From assembly GCA_035945995.1 (NCBI GenBank), contig DASYZR010000005.1, forward strand, positions 1-64,000: DNA of 64,000 nt, given 5' to 3'. The notes beneath the pieces were generated by a model. That model did no database searches and was not told where the DNA came from. It saw nothing but the letters and a program-made list of their open reading frames with translations. The DNA comes from a bacterium (GTDB taxonomy: Bacteria; Sysuimicrobiota; Sysuimicrobiia; Sysuimicrobiales; Segetimicrobiaceae). The position numbers and the translations under genes were made by a program. Positions 32,273-41,575 of this stretch are shown piece by piece (the stretch's first letter is position 1; each line of letters begins with the position of its first letter).

Positions 32273-33361
32273 ATGCAGGCGGCCCGGTTGACGGTTCGGG
32301 ATGTGCGCGCGCGTCCGGTCAATGTGCCGGTCGATCCGCCGCTCGAGACGGCGAGTGGCACGATCGGCACGGCACCATTCGTGCTGATCGACGTCCTCAC
32401 GGAAGAAGGCGTGACCGGCCTGGGGTACGTGTTTTGCTATACCACGACGGCGCTGCACCCCACGGCGCGCCTGGCGGCCAACCTGGCGGATCTCCTCCGC
32501 GGCGAGCCGGCGATCCCCGCGGTGGTCGAAGGGCAACTGCAGCGGCATTTTCGCCTCCTCGGCCCGCAGGGCCTCACCGGCATGGCCGCCGCCGGCGTGA
32601 ACATGGCCTTGTGGGACGCGCTCGCCAAGGCCTGCCGCGTCCCGCTCGCCACCCTGCTCGGCGCGGCGCCCAGGCCGGTGCCGGCGTACGCCAGCCTCCG
32701 CGCCATGAACCCGGAGCGGGTCGCGGCGGAGGCGGAGGCGGCCCTCGGCGCCGGGTTCATCGCGATGAAGTTGAAGGTCGGGAGCGGCGATCTGGCCGCG
32801 GACCTCGCGGCGATTCGCGCGGTCCGGCGCGTCGCCGGCGATCGGACGGCTCTGATGGTGGACTACAATCAGTGCCTCACCGTCCCGGAGGCGATCCGCC
32901 GCGCCGCGGCGCTCGACGGCGAAGGCCTCGCCTGGATCGAGGAGCCGGTACAGGGGGACGACGACGCGGGGCACGCGGCGGTCGCGCGCGAGGCGCGGAC
33001 GCCGATTCAAATCGGCGAGAACTGGTGGGGACCACGCGACACGGCCAGGAGTCTGGCCGCGGGCGCGTCGGACTGCGTGATGGTGGACGTCGCGAAGATC
33101 GGGGGGGTCGGAGCCTGGCTGCGCGCCGCCGCGCTCGCGGAGGCCGCCGGACGTCCGGTGTCGAGCCACATCTTCCCGCACGTGAGCGTCCATCTGCTCG
33201 CGGCCGCGCCCGCCCGCCACTGGCTCGAATACCTGGACCTCGAGGCCCCGCTGCTCGCGAGACCGCTCGCGCTCGAGCGCGGGCACGCCCTGGTACCGTC
33301 CCGTCCCGGCATCGGCCTCGAGTGGAACGACGAAGCCGTGAAGCGGTTTCTCGCGGACTGA
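32273..33361 (+). CDS. mandelate racemase-like enolase-superfamily enzyme
   Basis: A 362-residue enzyme of the mandelate racemase subgroup. All catalytic and metal residues of Pseudomonas mandelate racemase are present with a constant offset of +2: Lys166 and Lys168 (KLK), metal ligands Asp197, Glu223 and Glu249, His299 in SSHIFPH, and Glu319 in HWLEYLD. The sequence VMVDVAKIGGVGAWLRA and the C-terminal GHALVPSRPGIGLEW also follow that enzyme. Racemisation of mandelate or a similar 2-hydroxy acid is likely; substrate is not proven. SD AAGGAGG precedes ATG 32273. The neighbours encode enoyl-CoA hydratase and aminotransferase on the opposite strand. Confidence 0.87.
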   Translation: MQAARLTVRDVRARPVNVPVDPPLETASGTIGTAPFVLIDVLTEEGVTGLGYVFCYTTTALHPTARLAANLADLLRGEPAIPAVVEGQLQRHFRLLGPQGLTGMAAAGVNMALWDALAKACRVPLATLLGAAPRPVPAYASLRAMNPERVAAEAEAALGAGFIAMKLKVGSGDLAADLAAIRAVRRVAGDRTALMVDYNQCLTVPEAIRRAAALDGEGLAWIEEPVQGDDDAGHAAVAREARTPIQIGENWWGPRDTARSLAAGASDCVMVDVAKIGGVGAWLRAAALAEAAGRPVSSHIFPHVSVHLLAAAPARHWLEYLDLEAPLLARPLALERGHALVPSRPGIGLEWNDEAVKRFLAD

Positions 33362-33419
33362 GCGCGGCCGTACCGCGCGCCGGACGGCGGGACGCGGGGA
33401 GTCCGGCGCCCCGCCGTGG

Positions 33420-34199
33420 CTACCGCCCGGTCCAGCGGGGCGGACGCCGTTCCAGAAACGCGGCGATGCCTTCCCGGCAGTCGTCGCTCGCATAGAGCAT
33501 CCGCTGGAGGTCGCCTTCGAGTTTGAGGCCGTCCTCGAACGGGTGCGTGAGGCCGAACCGGATCGCCTCCCGCGCCGAGCGAACGGCCAGCGGCGCGTTC
33601 GCCGCGATCGTGCGCGCGGCCTCCTCGGCGGCCGCCCCGAGGCCGGCCCCGGGAACGACCGCGTCGACCAGACCGAGGCGGTGCGCCTCCGCGGCGCCGA
33701 CCCGCCGGCCCGTCAGCACGAGATCCATCGCGCGCGCCGGCCCGATCAACCGGCCGAGGCGCTGCGTCGCGCCGGCCGCGGGCATGATGCCCCTCGTCAC
33801 CTCGGGGCACCCCAACTCCGCGGTGTCCGCGGCCCACCGCAGGTCGCAGCCGAGCGCGAGCTCGCATCCGCCGCCGAGGGCCAGGCCGTTGATCGCCGCG
33901 ATCGTCGGAATCGGCAGCCGTTCGAGTGCGAGCGGGATCTGAAAAATGGCCCGGTTGTGCTTCCACATGTCCTCCGCCGTGGCGCCGATCCGTTCCCGGA
34001 GGTCGGCCCCGGCGCAAAACGCCCGTCCCTCGCCGGTGAGGATGAGCACGCGGGCCGCCCGATCCCGGCCGGCCTCGTCGAGTGATGCGGCCAGATCCCG
34101 GCACAGCGCGGTGCTGAGCGCGTTGAGCGCCTCCGGCCGCCGCATCGTCAGCGTGACGATGCCGTCGCGCGCCTCGAGCGAGACCATCGAGCCCGTCAT
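33420..34199 (-). CDS. enoyl-CoA hydratase/isomerase family protein
   Basis: A 259-residue crotonase-fold enzyme. CoA-binding and oxyanion-hole motifs are FCAGADLRER (about 61-70) and INGLALGGGCELALGCDLR (103-121). The predicted catalytic Glu sits in ELGCPEVTRGIMP (about 131-143), with a second acidic position not obvious. It starts with ATG 34199, SD GGAGGGAG, and overlaps the aminotransferase stop by 4 bases. Probably part of a carboxylic acid degradation operon. Confidence 0.88.
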   Translation of the reverse strand: MTGSMVSLEARDGIVTLTMRRPEALNALSTALCRDLAASLDEAGRDRAARVLILTGEGRAFCAGADLRERIGATAEDMWKHNRAIFQIPLALERLPIPTIAAINGLALGGGCELALGCDLRWAADTAELGCPEVTRGIMPAAGATQRLGRLIGPARAMDLVLTGRRVGAAEAHRLGLVDAVVPGAGLGAAAEEAARTIAANAPLAVRSAREAIRFGLTHPFEDGLKLEGDLQRMLYASDDCREGIAAFLERRPPRWTGR

Positions 34200-35578
34200 C
34201 TGCGCTCCCTCCCCATGTTGGCGGCCGTCCGCGCCGTCCGCGTCCGCGCGCCGGCCAGCGCGCCGACCGCGCCGGCGATCGCGTCGGCCAGTTCGTCGGC
34301 GTCCCGGTCGGTCATGGTCAGCGGCGGCGCCGCGATGACCGGATTGTCGATGAAGCACAGCACGCCGCGCTGCCGGACCTCGCGCTCCAACCGGTCGAGG
34401 CCGCGGGTCCCCAGCGCCAGCGGGGCGCGCGTGTCGCGATTGGCGACCAATTCCACCGCCGCCATCATGCCGATCCCGCGGATTTCGCCGGCGATCGGAC
34501 AGCCGGCCAGACGCGCGGCGAGCCCGCCTGCCAGCCGGCGGCCGAGGGCCGCGGCCCGCTCGACGAGGCCTTCGCGCTCGATGATCCCGAGGCAGGCGAG
34601 CGCCGCGGCGCAGGCGGCGGGATGCCCGCTGTAGGTGAACCCGTGGGGAACCTGCCGGCGTGCGAGCCGCTCGGCGACCCGGCGCCGCAGCGCCAGGGCG
34701 GCCAGCGTCTGATAACCGCCGGTCATGCCTTTCCCGAGGATCATGATGTCTGGGACGACCCGCCAGTGGTCGCAGGCGAACCACCGGCCGGTGCGGCCGA
34801 ATCCCGTCACGACCTCGTCCGCGACGAGCAGGACGCCGTGTCGGTCGCAGATCTCGCGGAGGCGCGGCCAGTACGCCGCGGGCGGCACGAGCACGCCGCC
34901 GGGCCCGGGCACGGGCTCGGCAAAGACCGCGGCGACGCGGTCCGCCCCCGCGTCGAGGATCGCGCGGTCGACTTCGTCCGCGCAGGCGAGCGTGCACTCG
35001 CCCAACGCGGCGCAGTGCGGGCACCGGTAGCGGTACGGCGCGCGCACGAACCGGATGCCCGCCAGGCGCGTGCCGATGCCGCGGAGGAGCCCGCGATCGG
35101 GATCGCTGAGCGACGATCCGGCGTACGTGCTGCCGTGCGCGGAGTACTCCCGGCTGATGATCACGCGCCGGCGGCCCGCGCCCGCGGCGCTGTGGTACAG
35201 CCGCGCGAACTTGAGCGCCGTGTCGACGGCTTCCGACCCCGTCGGCACCGGGACGATGGTCTCGAGGTCGCCCGGGAGGACCGTGCGGAGGTGTTCCGCC
35301 AGGGCTTCGACGAGAGGGGAAGCGGCGTCGGTCAGCGGCGCAAAAGACAGCGTCCGCAGCTGTCCGGCGATCGCGTCGATGATCTCGGCGCGGCCGTATC
35401 CGACGAGGGCCGCCCACAGCCCGGACCGCGCATCGAGGTAACCGCGCCCGTCCGCGTCCCACACGCGCGTGCCGGCGCCCCGAACGAGACGGAGGGGCCC
35501 GCCGCGGCGGGCGAGTGTCGCCTGGACTTGGCCCTGGTACCAGACGGCGGGTGGAGACGGCGGGCGGTGCGCGGGCAT
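34196..35578 (-). CDS. class III PLP-dependent aminotransferase
   Basis: A 460-residue fold-type I aminotransferase of the omega-amino acid/GABA group. Seen are GSEAVDTALKFARLYH (about 112-127), LLVADEVVTGFGRTGRWFACDH with the PLP ring-contact Asp, and ILGKGMTGGYQTLAAL with the PLP Lys. A cysteine set, RCPHCAALGECTLAC near 183-197, occurs in a subset of these enzymes. The amino donor is unknown; beta-alanine, GABA or taurine are possible. It diverges from the aldehyde dehydrogenase gene, the expected next step. Confidence 0.87.
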   Translation of the reverse strand: MPAHRPPSPPAVWYQGQVQATLARRGGPLRLVRGAGTRVWDADGRGYLDARSGLWAALVGYGRAEIIDAIAGQLRTLSFAPLTDAASPLVEALAEHLRTVLPGDLETIVPVPTGSEAVDTALKFARLYHSAAGAGRRRVIISREYSAHGSTYAGSSLSDPDRGLLRGIGTRLAGIRFVRAPYRYRCPHCAALGECTLACADEVDRAILDAGADRVAAVFAEPVPGPGGVLVPPAAYWPRLREICDRHGVLLVADEVVTGFGRTGRWFACDHWRVVPDIMILGKGMTGGYQTLAALALRRRVAERLARRQVPHGFTYSGHPAACAAALACLGIIEREGLVERAAALGRRLAGGLAARLAGCPIAGEIRGIGMMAAVELVANRDTRAPLALGTRGLDRLEREVRQRGVLCFIDNPVIAAPPLTMTDRDADELADAIAGAVGALAGARTRTARTAANMGRERR

Positions 35579-35711
35579 CGGGACACAGTTCTCGGCGATG
35601 GAGTCTGTCACCCCTCCGTGATCGTCGCGGGCCGCGACGGCGCGTGCAGGAAGCCCCGGGACCCCGCAGGAAATCGTCACGATACCCGAGGATCGCGAAG
35701 GGGGTACCGTA

Positions 35712-37166
35712 ATGGCGGTCAAGCAGTATCCGCTGTTCATCGACGGACGCTGGGTCGACGGCAACGGGCGCGGACGGTTCGACGTGCTGAATCCGGCGAC
35801 GTCCGAGCCGATCGCCGCCCTCCCGGACGGCGGTCCCGACGACGCCCGCGCGGCCGTGGACGCGGCGGCGCGCGCCTTCCCCGGTTGGGCGGCGCGCACG
35901 GCGCTCGAACGCGGCGCCATTCTATTGAAGGCGCGCGACATTCTCGCGGGCCGGCTCGACGCGCTGGCGCACCTCGTCACCGAGGAGAACGGCAAGCCCG
36001 TCGCGGAGGCGCGCGGCGAGGTCGCCTTCGCGATCCAGTACCTCCCGTGGTTCGCCGAAGAGGCCCGCCGCGTCTACGGCGAGATCGTGCCTCCGCCGGT
36101 GCCGCACAAGCGGCTGTGGGTGGTGCACCAGCCGCTCGGCGTCGTCGGGGCGATCACGCCGTGGAACTTCCCCGCGACCATGGTGCTCCGCAAGATCGCC
36201 CCCGCCCTCGCCGCCGGATGCACCGTGGTGCTGAAGCCGGCGAAAGAGACGCCGCTGACCGCGATCGAAATCGCGCGGGCGTTCGAGGAGGCCGGCCTGC
36301 CGCCCGGGGTGTTCAACGTCGTCGTGGGGCGGCGCGCGGCGCCGATCGCCGAGGTGTTCCTTGGGGACCCGCGCGTGCGCAAGATCGCGTTCACCGGGTC
36401 GACCGAGGTCGGCAAGATGCTGATGCGGGGGGCCGCCGATCAGCTCAAGCGGCTGACGTTCGAGCTCGGCGGGAACGCGCCGTTCATCGTCTTCGACGAC
36501 GCCGACCTCGACCGGGCGGTCGCGAACGCGGTCGCGATCAAGTACCTGCGGGTCGGCGGCCAGTCGTGCATCTGCGCGAACCGGCTCTACGTGCAGCGGA
36601 GCATCGCCGACCGCTTCGTCCCCAAGTTCGTCGACGCGGTCCGGGCGATCAAGGTCGGGCCCGGCACGGAGCCCGGCGTGCAGGTCGGACCGCTCATCAA
36701 CGCCGAGACGCTGGAGAAGGTCGAAGGAATGGTGACGGAAGCCGTGGGGCAGGGCGCCCGGTCCCTCGCCGGCGGGCGGCGGCTGACGGACGGGGCGTTC
36801 GCGCGCGGGTTCTTCTACGCGCCCACCGTGCTCACCGACGTGCGCGAAGAGATGCGGGTCTCGAAGGACGAGACGTTCGGCCCGATCGCGCCGCTCCTCC
36901 TCTTCGACACCGAAGACGAAGTCGTCGCGCGCGCCAACCACACCTCCTTCGGCCTGGCCGCGTACCTGTCGTCGCGGGACCTCGCACGCGTCGTCCGCGT
37001 CGGCGAAGCGCTGGAGTACGGGCTGGTCTGCGTCAACGACGCCACCGGCTACACGCACGAGATTCCGTTCGGCGGTTTCAAGGAGAGCGGCCTCGGGCGC
37101 GAGGGCGGCCGCCACGGGATGCACGAGTACACCGAGGTCAAGTCGATCTCCGTCAACATCAGTTAG
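35712..37166 (+). CDS. gabD: NAD(P)-dependent succinate-semialdehyde-type dehydrogenase
   Basis: A 484-residue aldehyde dehydrogenase. The catalytic Cys286 lies in GGQSCICANRLYV, with Cys288 two residues on as in E. coli GabD. The general base Glu251 is in FELGGNAPF, the cofactor-binding Asn in TPWNFP (149-154), and Lys in VLKPAKETPL. The order of motifs and length fit the succinate/glutarate-semialdehyde group. With the divergent class III aminotransferase it could complete degradation of an omega-amino acid. GTACCGTA spacing gives a poor SD. Confidence 0.88.
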   Translation: MAVKQYPLFIDGRWVDGNGRGRFDVLNPATSEPIAALPDGGPDDARAAVDAAARAFPGWAARTALERGAILLKARDILAGRLDALAHLVTEENGKPVAEARGEVAFAIQYLPWFAEEARRVYGEIVPPPVPHKRLWVVHQPLGVVGAITPWNFPATMVLRKIAPALAAGCTVVLKPAKETPLTAIEIARAFEEAGLPPGVFNVVVGRRAAPIAEVFLGDPRVRKIAFTGSTEVGKMLMRGAADQLKRLTFELGGNAPFIVFDDADLDRAVANAVAIKYLRVGGQSCICANRLYVQRSIADRFVPKFVDAVRAIKVGPGTEPGVQVGPLINAETLEKVEGMVTEAVGQGARSLAGGRRLTDGAFARGFFYAPTVLTDVREEMRVSKDETFGPIAPLLLFDTEDEVVARANHTSFGLAAYLSSRDLARVVRVGEALEYGLVCVNDATGYTHEIPFGGFKESGLGREGGRHGMHEYTEVKSISVNIS

Positions 37167-37184
37167 CCGCGCCGCCCGCGGCGA

Positions 37185-39119
37185 ATGCAGATCACCTCCC
37201 AGGTCTCGGACATCACGTGCGACGTGCTCGTCTGCGGCGCCGGCCTCGGCGGCGTGGCCGCGGCCCTGCGCGCGGCCCGGTTGGGCCTCCGCGTCTGCCT
37301 GATCGAGGAGACCGGCTGGCCGGGCGGCCAGATCAGCACGCAGGGCGTGTCGGCCTTCGACGAACACGAGTACATCGAGACGTTCGGCGGCACCGCCCTG
37401 TACTATGAACTCCGCAGCGCGATCCGCGCCTACTACCGCGAGCGCTACCGGCTCTCCCCGGCCGCCGAATTCGGGGGGCCGTTTAACCCCGGCAACGCCT
37501 GGGTGAGCGGGCTGTCGTTCGAACCGCGCGCCGCGGCGGCGGTGCTGGAAGGGATGATGGCCGGTCCGCACAACTCGGGGGCCCTGCAGATCTTCTATCA
37601 CACCCGCGCGGTCGCGGCGGAAGTCTTCAGCGGACAGGTCCGGTCCGTGCTGACCCGGCAGACTGAGAGCGGGGCGCTCATCCGGTTCCGGACAGCGTTC
37701 GCGCTCGACGCGACCGACCTCGGCGACCTGCTGCCGCTCACGGCGACGCCGTACGCGGCGGGGGCCGAATCGCGGGCCGAGACGGGCGAACCCTCGGCGC
37801 CCGATGCGGCGGACCCGACGTGCTTCCAGTTTCTCACCTTCTCGTTCGCGGTCGAATTCCGGCCGGGCGAGACCCACACGATCCCGATGCCCGACGGCTA
37901 CGCCACCAACCGCGCGGCGCAGCCCTACTCGTTCGTGTACCGGACGACCGATCCGGAGGCCCCGGCGTATCAGATGTTCGGCCGGGCGCCCGGCACGCAC
38001 GGCGCGTTCTGGACCTACCGGCGGGCGCTCGACGCCTCGAACTTCGAGGATCCGCAGGTGCCCAATGACGTCAGCATCGTCAACTGGACCAGCAACGACT
38101 ACCGCGGCCCCTCGCCGGTCGACCGGCCGCCGGCCGAGCAGGCGCGGCTGCATCAAGACGCGCGTCTCTTGAGCTTCGGGTTTCTGTACTGGCTCCAGAC
38201 CGAAGCGCCGCGGGACGACGGCGGCACCGGCTATCCGGAGCTGCGGCCCCGGCCGGACCTCATGGGCAGCGTCGACGGCCTGTCGCAGATGCCGTACATC
38301 CGCGAAGGACGGCGCCTCCGGGCCCTGACGACGATCCGCGAGCCGGACATCGCCGCATCCGCGCAGCCCGGGGCGCGGGCCGCGCCGCAGACCGCGGCCG
38401 CGGGCATCGGCCTGTATCCGATCGACCTGCATGGCTGCAGCGTGAACACCGTGACCATCCCGGCCCGGCCGTTTCAGATTCCGCTCGGCGCGCTCATCCC
38501 GGTCCGGACGGTCAACCTACTGGCCGCGGGCAAGAGCCTCGGGACCACGCATCTGACCAACGGCGCGTACCGCGTCCACCCGGTGGAGTGGGCGGTCGGC
38601 GAGGCCGCGGCGGTGCTGGCGGCGTTCTGCCTGCGCGCCGGCCGCACGGCGCACGAGGTTCACGACAGTCCCTGGCTCGTGCTGCGCCTGCAGGTGCTGG
38701 CGCTGGATCAGGGCATCCCGCTGTACTGGTACGACGACGTCCCGCTCGGGCATCGCGCGTTTTTCGCCACCCAGCTCCTCGCCGTGGCCAACGTCTGGCC
38801 GGGTAGTACGGACACGCTGTCGTTCCGGCCCGACGAGCCGTTGACCCAGCTGGACGCCAAGCGGGCGATCATCGCGACGGCGGAGCTGGTGCAGGCTGCG
38901 GGCGCCGGCGCGAACCCCGCGGCGCTCAGCCTGACGTTCGGCGACGCGCCGGTCCCGATGCCCCGCGACGCCGCGATCCAGGCCCTCGCCAGCGCCATCC
39001 CCGGCGCGAGCCCGCCGCCGGACAACCCGCTCGCCGATCCGCCCACGCGCGCCGATTTCGCCCGCTGGCTCGGCGCGATTGTCCGGTCCGCGATCGAGCG
39101 CGATCGCGGCGGCGGCTGA
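37185..39119 (+). CDS. FAD-dependent oxidoreductase with SLH-like C-terminus
   Basis: A 644-residue flavoprotein. The FAD site is DVLVCGAGLGGVAAALRAAR (13-32), followed by the acidic Glu of LIEE and GWPGGQ-x-STQGVSAFDEH, typical of the FAD_oxidored (PF12831) family. The segment GRRLRALTTIREPDI is also family-typical. After residue 530 there are two stretches like S-layer homology repeats (SFRPDEPLTQLDAKRAI and PPTRADFARWLGAIV). There is no signal peptide. Substrate unknown. It follows the dehydrogenase by 18 bases. Confidence 0.78.
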   Translation: MQITSQVSDITCDVLVCGAGLGGVAAALRAARLGLRVCLIEETGWPGGQISTQGVSAFDEHEYIETFGGTALYYELRSAIRAYYRERYRLSPAAEFGGPFNPGNAWVSGLSFEPRAAAAVLEGMMAGPHNSGALQIFYHTRAVAAEVFSGQVRSVLTRQTESGALIRFRTAFALDATDLGDLLPLTATPYAAGAESRAETGEPSAPDAADPTCFQFLTFSFAVEFRPGETHTIPMPDGYATNRAAQPYSFVYRTTDPEAPAYQMFGRAPGTHGAFWTYRRALDASNFEDPQVPNDVSIVNWTSNDYRGPSPVDRPPAEQARLHQDARLLSFGFLYWLQTEAPRDDGGTGYPELRPRPDLMGSVDGLSQMPYIREGRRLRALTTIREPDIAASAQPGARAAPQTAAAGIGLYPIDLHGCSVNTVTIPARPFQIPLGALIPVRTVNLLAAGKSLGTTHLTNGAYRVHPVEWAVGEAAAVLAAFCLRAGRTAHEVHDSPWLVLRLQVLALDQGIPLYWYDDVPLGHRAFFATQLLAVANVWPGSTDTLSFRPDEPLTQLDAKRAIIATAELVQAAGAGANPAALSLTFGDAPVPMPRDAAIQALASAIPGASPPPDNPLADPPTRADFARWLGAIVRSAIERDRGGG

Positions 39120-39223
39120 AACCGCGGGAGCGGCCGGTCACGAACGCGGCCCGGCCCATCGGCGATGCCCCGGGCGCACGCGCGCCGCATCGCGTCCCCG
39201 CCCTGCCCCGGCTGCCCTGGCCG

Positions 39224-40594
39224 GTGATCGCGACGGTCTGCCTCGGCACGTTCATGGGCGCGCTCGACTCCAGCGTCGTCACCGTCGCGTACCCGACCTT
39301 CACGGCGACGTTCCGCGTGCCCGTCTCCATCGTCGGGTGGGTGGGCGTCGCGTATCTCCTGACGTCCTCCAGTCTCGTCGCCGTCTTCGGCCGCGTCTCC
39401 GACATGGTCGGGCACAAGCGGATCTATGTCGCCGGCTTTGCGGTGTTTCTCGCGGGGTCGGTCCTCTGCGGCGCCGCGACCGGCATCGGCGCACTCATCG
39501 GGTTTCGGGTGCTGCAGGCCGTGGGGTCGGCGATGCTGGTCGCGAACAGCGTGGCGATCCTGGCATACACGGTCGCGGCCGAGCGCATGGGGACCGCGCT
39601 CGGCGTGCTGGAAACCGCGGTGTCGGTCGCGCTGGTGGTCGGCCCCGTGGTCGGCGGCCTGCTGATCCAGACGTTCGGCTGGCGGATGATCTTCTACGTC
39701 AACGTCCCGGTCGCGATTGGGACGATGTTGCTCGCCCGGCGCGTCCTGCCGCCGCTCGAACGGCCTGGCCCGCGGGAACGGTTCGACGTCGCGGGAGCCG
39801 TGACGTTCGGCGGGGGCCTCGGCGCGCTCCTGCTCGGCGCGAGTCTCGGCCCGGTTTCCGGCTGGACCGCCGCTCCGGTGGACGCCCTGCTCGCCGGGGG
39901 GGCGGCGCTCGTGGCGGCATTCTTCTCGATCGAGGCGCGGGTCCGGCCTCCAATGCTCGATCTCTCGCTGTTTCACAATCGTGTCTTCGCGCGCGCCAAC
40001 GCCGCCAAGCTCTGCGCCTACGCGGGCTCGTTCACCGTCGTGTTCGTCGTGCCGTTCTATCTCCAGCACCTACTGCACTACAGCCCGGGGCGCGTGGGCA
40101 TTGCGATGGCGCCGATGCCAGCCGCCCTCGCCGCGGGATCGTTGCTCGGCGGTCCGTTGTCCGACCGCGCCGGCTCGCACGTGCTGGCACCGCTCGGCAT
40201 GGCGATCGCCACGGCCGGCGGCTTTCTCTTCACGCGGGTGTCGCCGGCGCACGGGTACGGGGCGCTCGCCGCGGCCATGGTGGTGTTCGACTTCGGCCTG
40301 GGGCTCTTCATCGCGCCCAACGACGCCGTGATCATGAACAACGCGCCGCGCGACAAACGCGGCGTCGCGGGCGGGGTGCTCGCGATGATGCGGAGCGTCG
40401 GGATGATCACCGGCCTCACGCTCGCGGCCACGCTGCTGCAGGCGCGGCTGGGCGCCGCAGCCGGCGGGGGCGGCGGCATCGCTCCCGCGGCGCTCGCCCG
40501 CGGCATCCAGGACGTCTACCTGGCGACGATCATCCTCTGCCTGCTCTCGACGGCGCTGTCACTGCTTCGGGACCGGGCGCGCGGCGGCCCGTGA
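39224..40594 (+). CDS. MFS drug/metabolite exporter (DHA2, EmrB/QacA type)
   Basis: A 456-residue proton-driven exporter of the 14-helix DHA2 group. The N-terminal CLGTFMGALDSSVVTVAYPT (residues 6-25) is motif D1, FGRVSDMVGHKRIYV is motif A, and GVLETAVSVALVVGPVVGGLL is motif C. A large central helical bundle follows. The start at GTG 39224 matches the usual family N-terminus; no in-frame ATG exists just upstream. It probably exports an organic compound related to the upstream catabolic genes, which is inference. Confidence 0.85.
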   Translation: MIATVCLGTFMGALDSSVVTVAYPTFTATFRVPVSIVGWVGVAYLLTSSSLVAVFGRVSDMVGHKRIYVAGFAVFLAGSVLCGAATGIGALIGFRVLQAVGSAMLVANSVAILAYTVAAERMGTALGVLETAVSVALVVGPVVGGLLIQTFGWRMIFYVNVPVAIGTMLLARRVLPPLERPGPRERFDVAGAVTFGGGLGALLLGASLGPVSGWTAAPVDALLAGGAALVAAFFSIEARVRPPMLDLSLFHNRVFARANAAKLCAYAGSFTVVFVVPFYLQHLLHYSPGRVGIAMAPMPAALAAGSLLGGPLSDRAGSHVLAPLGMAIATAGGFLFTRVSPAHGYGALAAAMVVFDFGLGLFIAPNDAVIMNNAPRDKRGVAGGVLAMMRSVGMITGLTLAATLLQARLGAAAGGGGGIAPAALARGIQDVYLATIILCLLSTALSLLRDRARGGP

Positions 40595-40625
40595 CGGAAC
40601 GGCGCCGCGGATGGCGCGCGCAGGC

Positions 40626-41099
40626 CTACGCTTGATCGTAGGCCTGCTTCAAGTGCGCGATGTCGATCTTCTCCATCCCCAACATCGCCTGCATGACGCG
40701 TTGCGATTTCTGGGGATCCTTGTCCTGCAGCATCGTGCCCAAGACGCTGGGAACGATCTGCCACGACAACCCAAACGTGTCTTTGAGCCAGCCGCACGGA
40801 CCCGGTGCGCCGCCCGCCGACAGCGCCTCCCACAACGCGTCGATTTCCCGCTGCGTCTCACAGGTGACGAGAAACGAGACCGCTTCGGTGAATGTGAACT
40901 GCGGGCCGCCGTTTAACGCCATGAACTTCTGTCCCTCCAGCTCGAACGTGACCACCATCACGGCGCCCTTCGGTCCCGGGCCGGCGTCTCCGTAGCGGGT
41001 GACGCTCAGGATCTTCGAGTTCTTGAAGATCGAGACATACAGGCGCGCCGCCTCTTCCGCCTGATCATCGAACCACAGAAACGGCGTGATCTTCTGCAT
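40626..41099 (-). CDS. VOC-family protein (PhnB/3-demethylubiquinone methyltransferase-like fold)
   Basis: A 157-residue glyoxalase-fold protein. Beta-alpha-beta modules are [18 protein letters not shown] and [19 protein letters not shown], with [20 protein letters not shown] and SWQIVP-x-LGTML following. The pattern matches the PhnB-like VOC group that is often mislabelled as a methyltransferase. Function is not established. ATG 41099 (MQKITPF) was chosen because GGAGG lies 8 bases upstream; the ATG two codons earlier is too close to it. Confidence 0.82.
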   Translation of the reverse strand: MQKITPFLWFDDQAEEAARLYVSIFKNSKILSVTRYGDAGPGPKGAVMVVTFELEGQKFMALNGGPQFTFTEAVSFLVTCETQREIDALWEALSAGGAPGPCGWLKDTFGLSWQIVPSVLGTMLQDKDPQKSQRVMQAMLGMEKIDIAHLKQAYDQA

Positions 41100-41217
41100 C
41101 GCCATGTCCTCCTTGGGGTACGGCGCACGACCGGAATGCTCCACCACCGGATAGTCGTGCGGCGACCCGGGAATCGACAGGCCGTCCCGCCCCCACCGGT
41201 CAACCCCGCCGGGCGGT

Positions 41218-41553
41218 TCAGGGCGTCAGATATTCTTCCCGCAGCGGGTGGAAGACGTCCAGGACGATCGCCCGGCCGTTGACCGGACGGCCGCCGTGCG
41301 GGGTACCGCCGGCGATCATGTACATGTCGCCCTTGGACAACACCTTGCGCTCGTCGCCGATCCACATCTCGAACTGCCCCTCGACGACCATGCCGCCCTG
41401 CTCGTGCGGGTGGCTGTGTGTCGGGACTTCGCTGCCGGGGGCCAGTTCCACGTAGCTCAGCATGACGTTCCGCCCCGGCAGCGGCTTCATCATGACGCCT
41501 TTCGCGATCTCCTTGCCGCGCAGTTCCGCCGCGGACGTGAAGTGACTCGGCAT
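41218..41553 (-). CDS. cupin-domain protein
   Basis: A 111-residue single-cupin protein. The metal-binding motif 1 reads [19 protein letters not shown] (residues 44-62), with two His and a Glu-like position (HEQ), and motif 2 contains [14 protein letters not shown]. It has the length of small sugar- or polyketide-related cupins. No neighbour points to a substrate. Confidence 0.85.
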   Translation of the reverse strand: MPSHFTSAAELRGKEIAKGVMMKPLPGRNVMLSYVELAPGSEVPTHSHPHEQGGMVVEGQFEMWIGDERKVLSKGDMYMIAGGTPHGGRPVNGRAIVLDVFHPLREEYLTP

Positions 41554-41575
41554 CGGTCGCCTCCCGAGTGACGCG

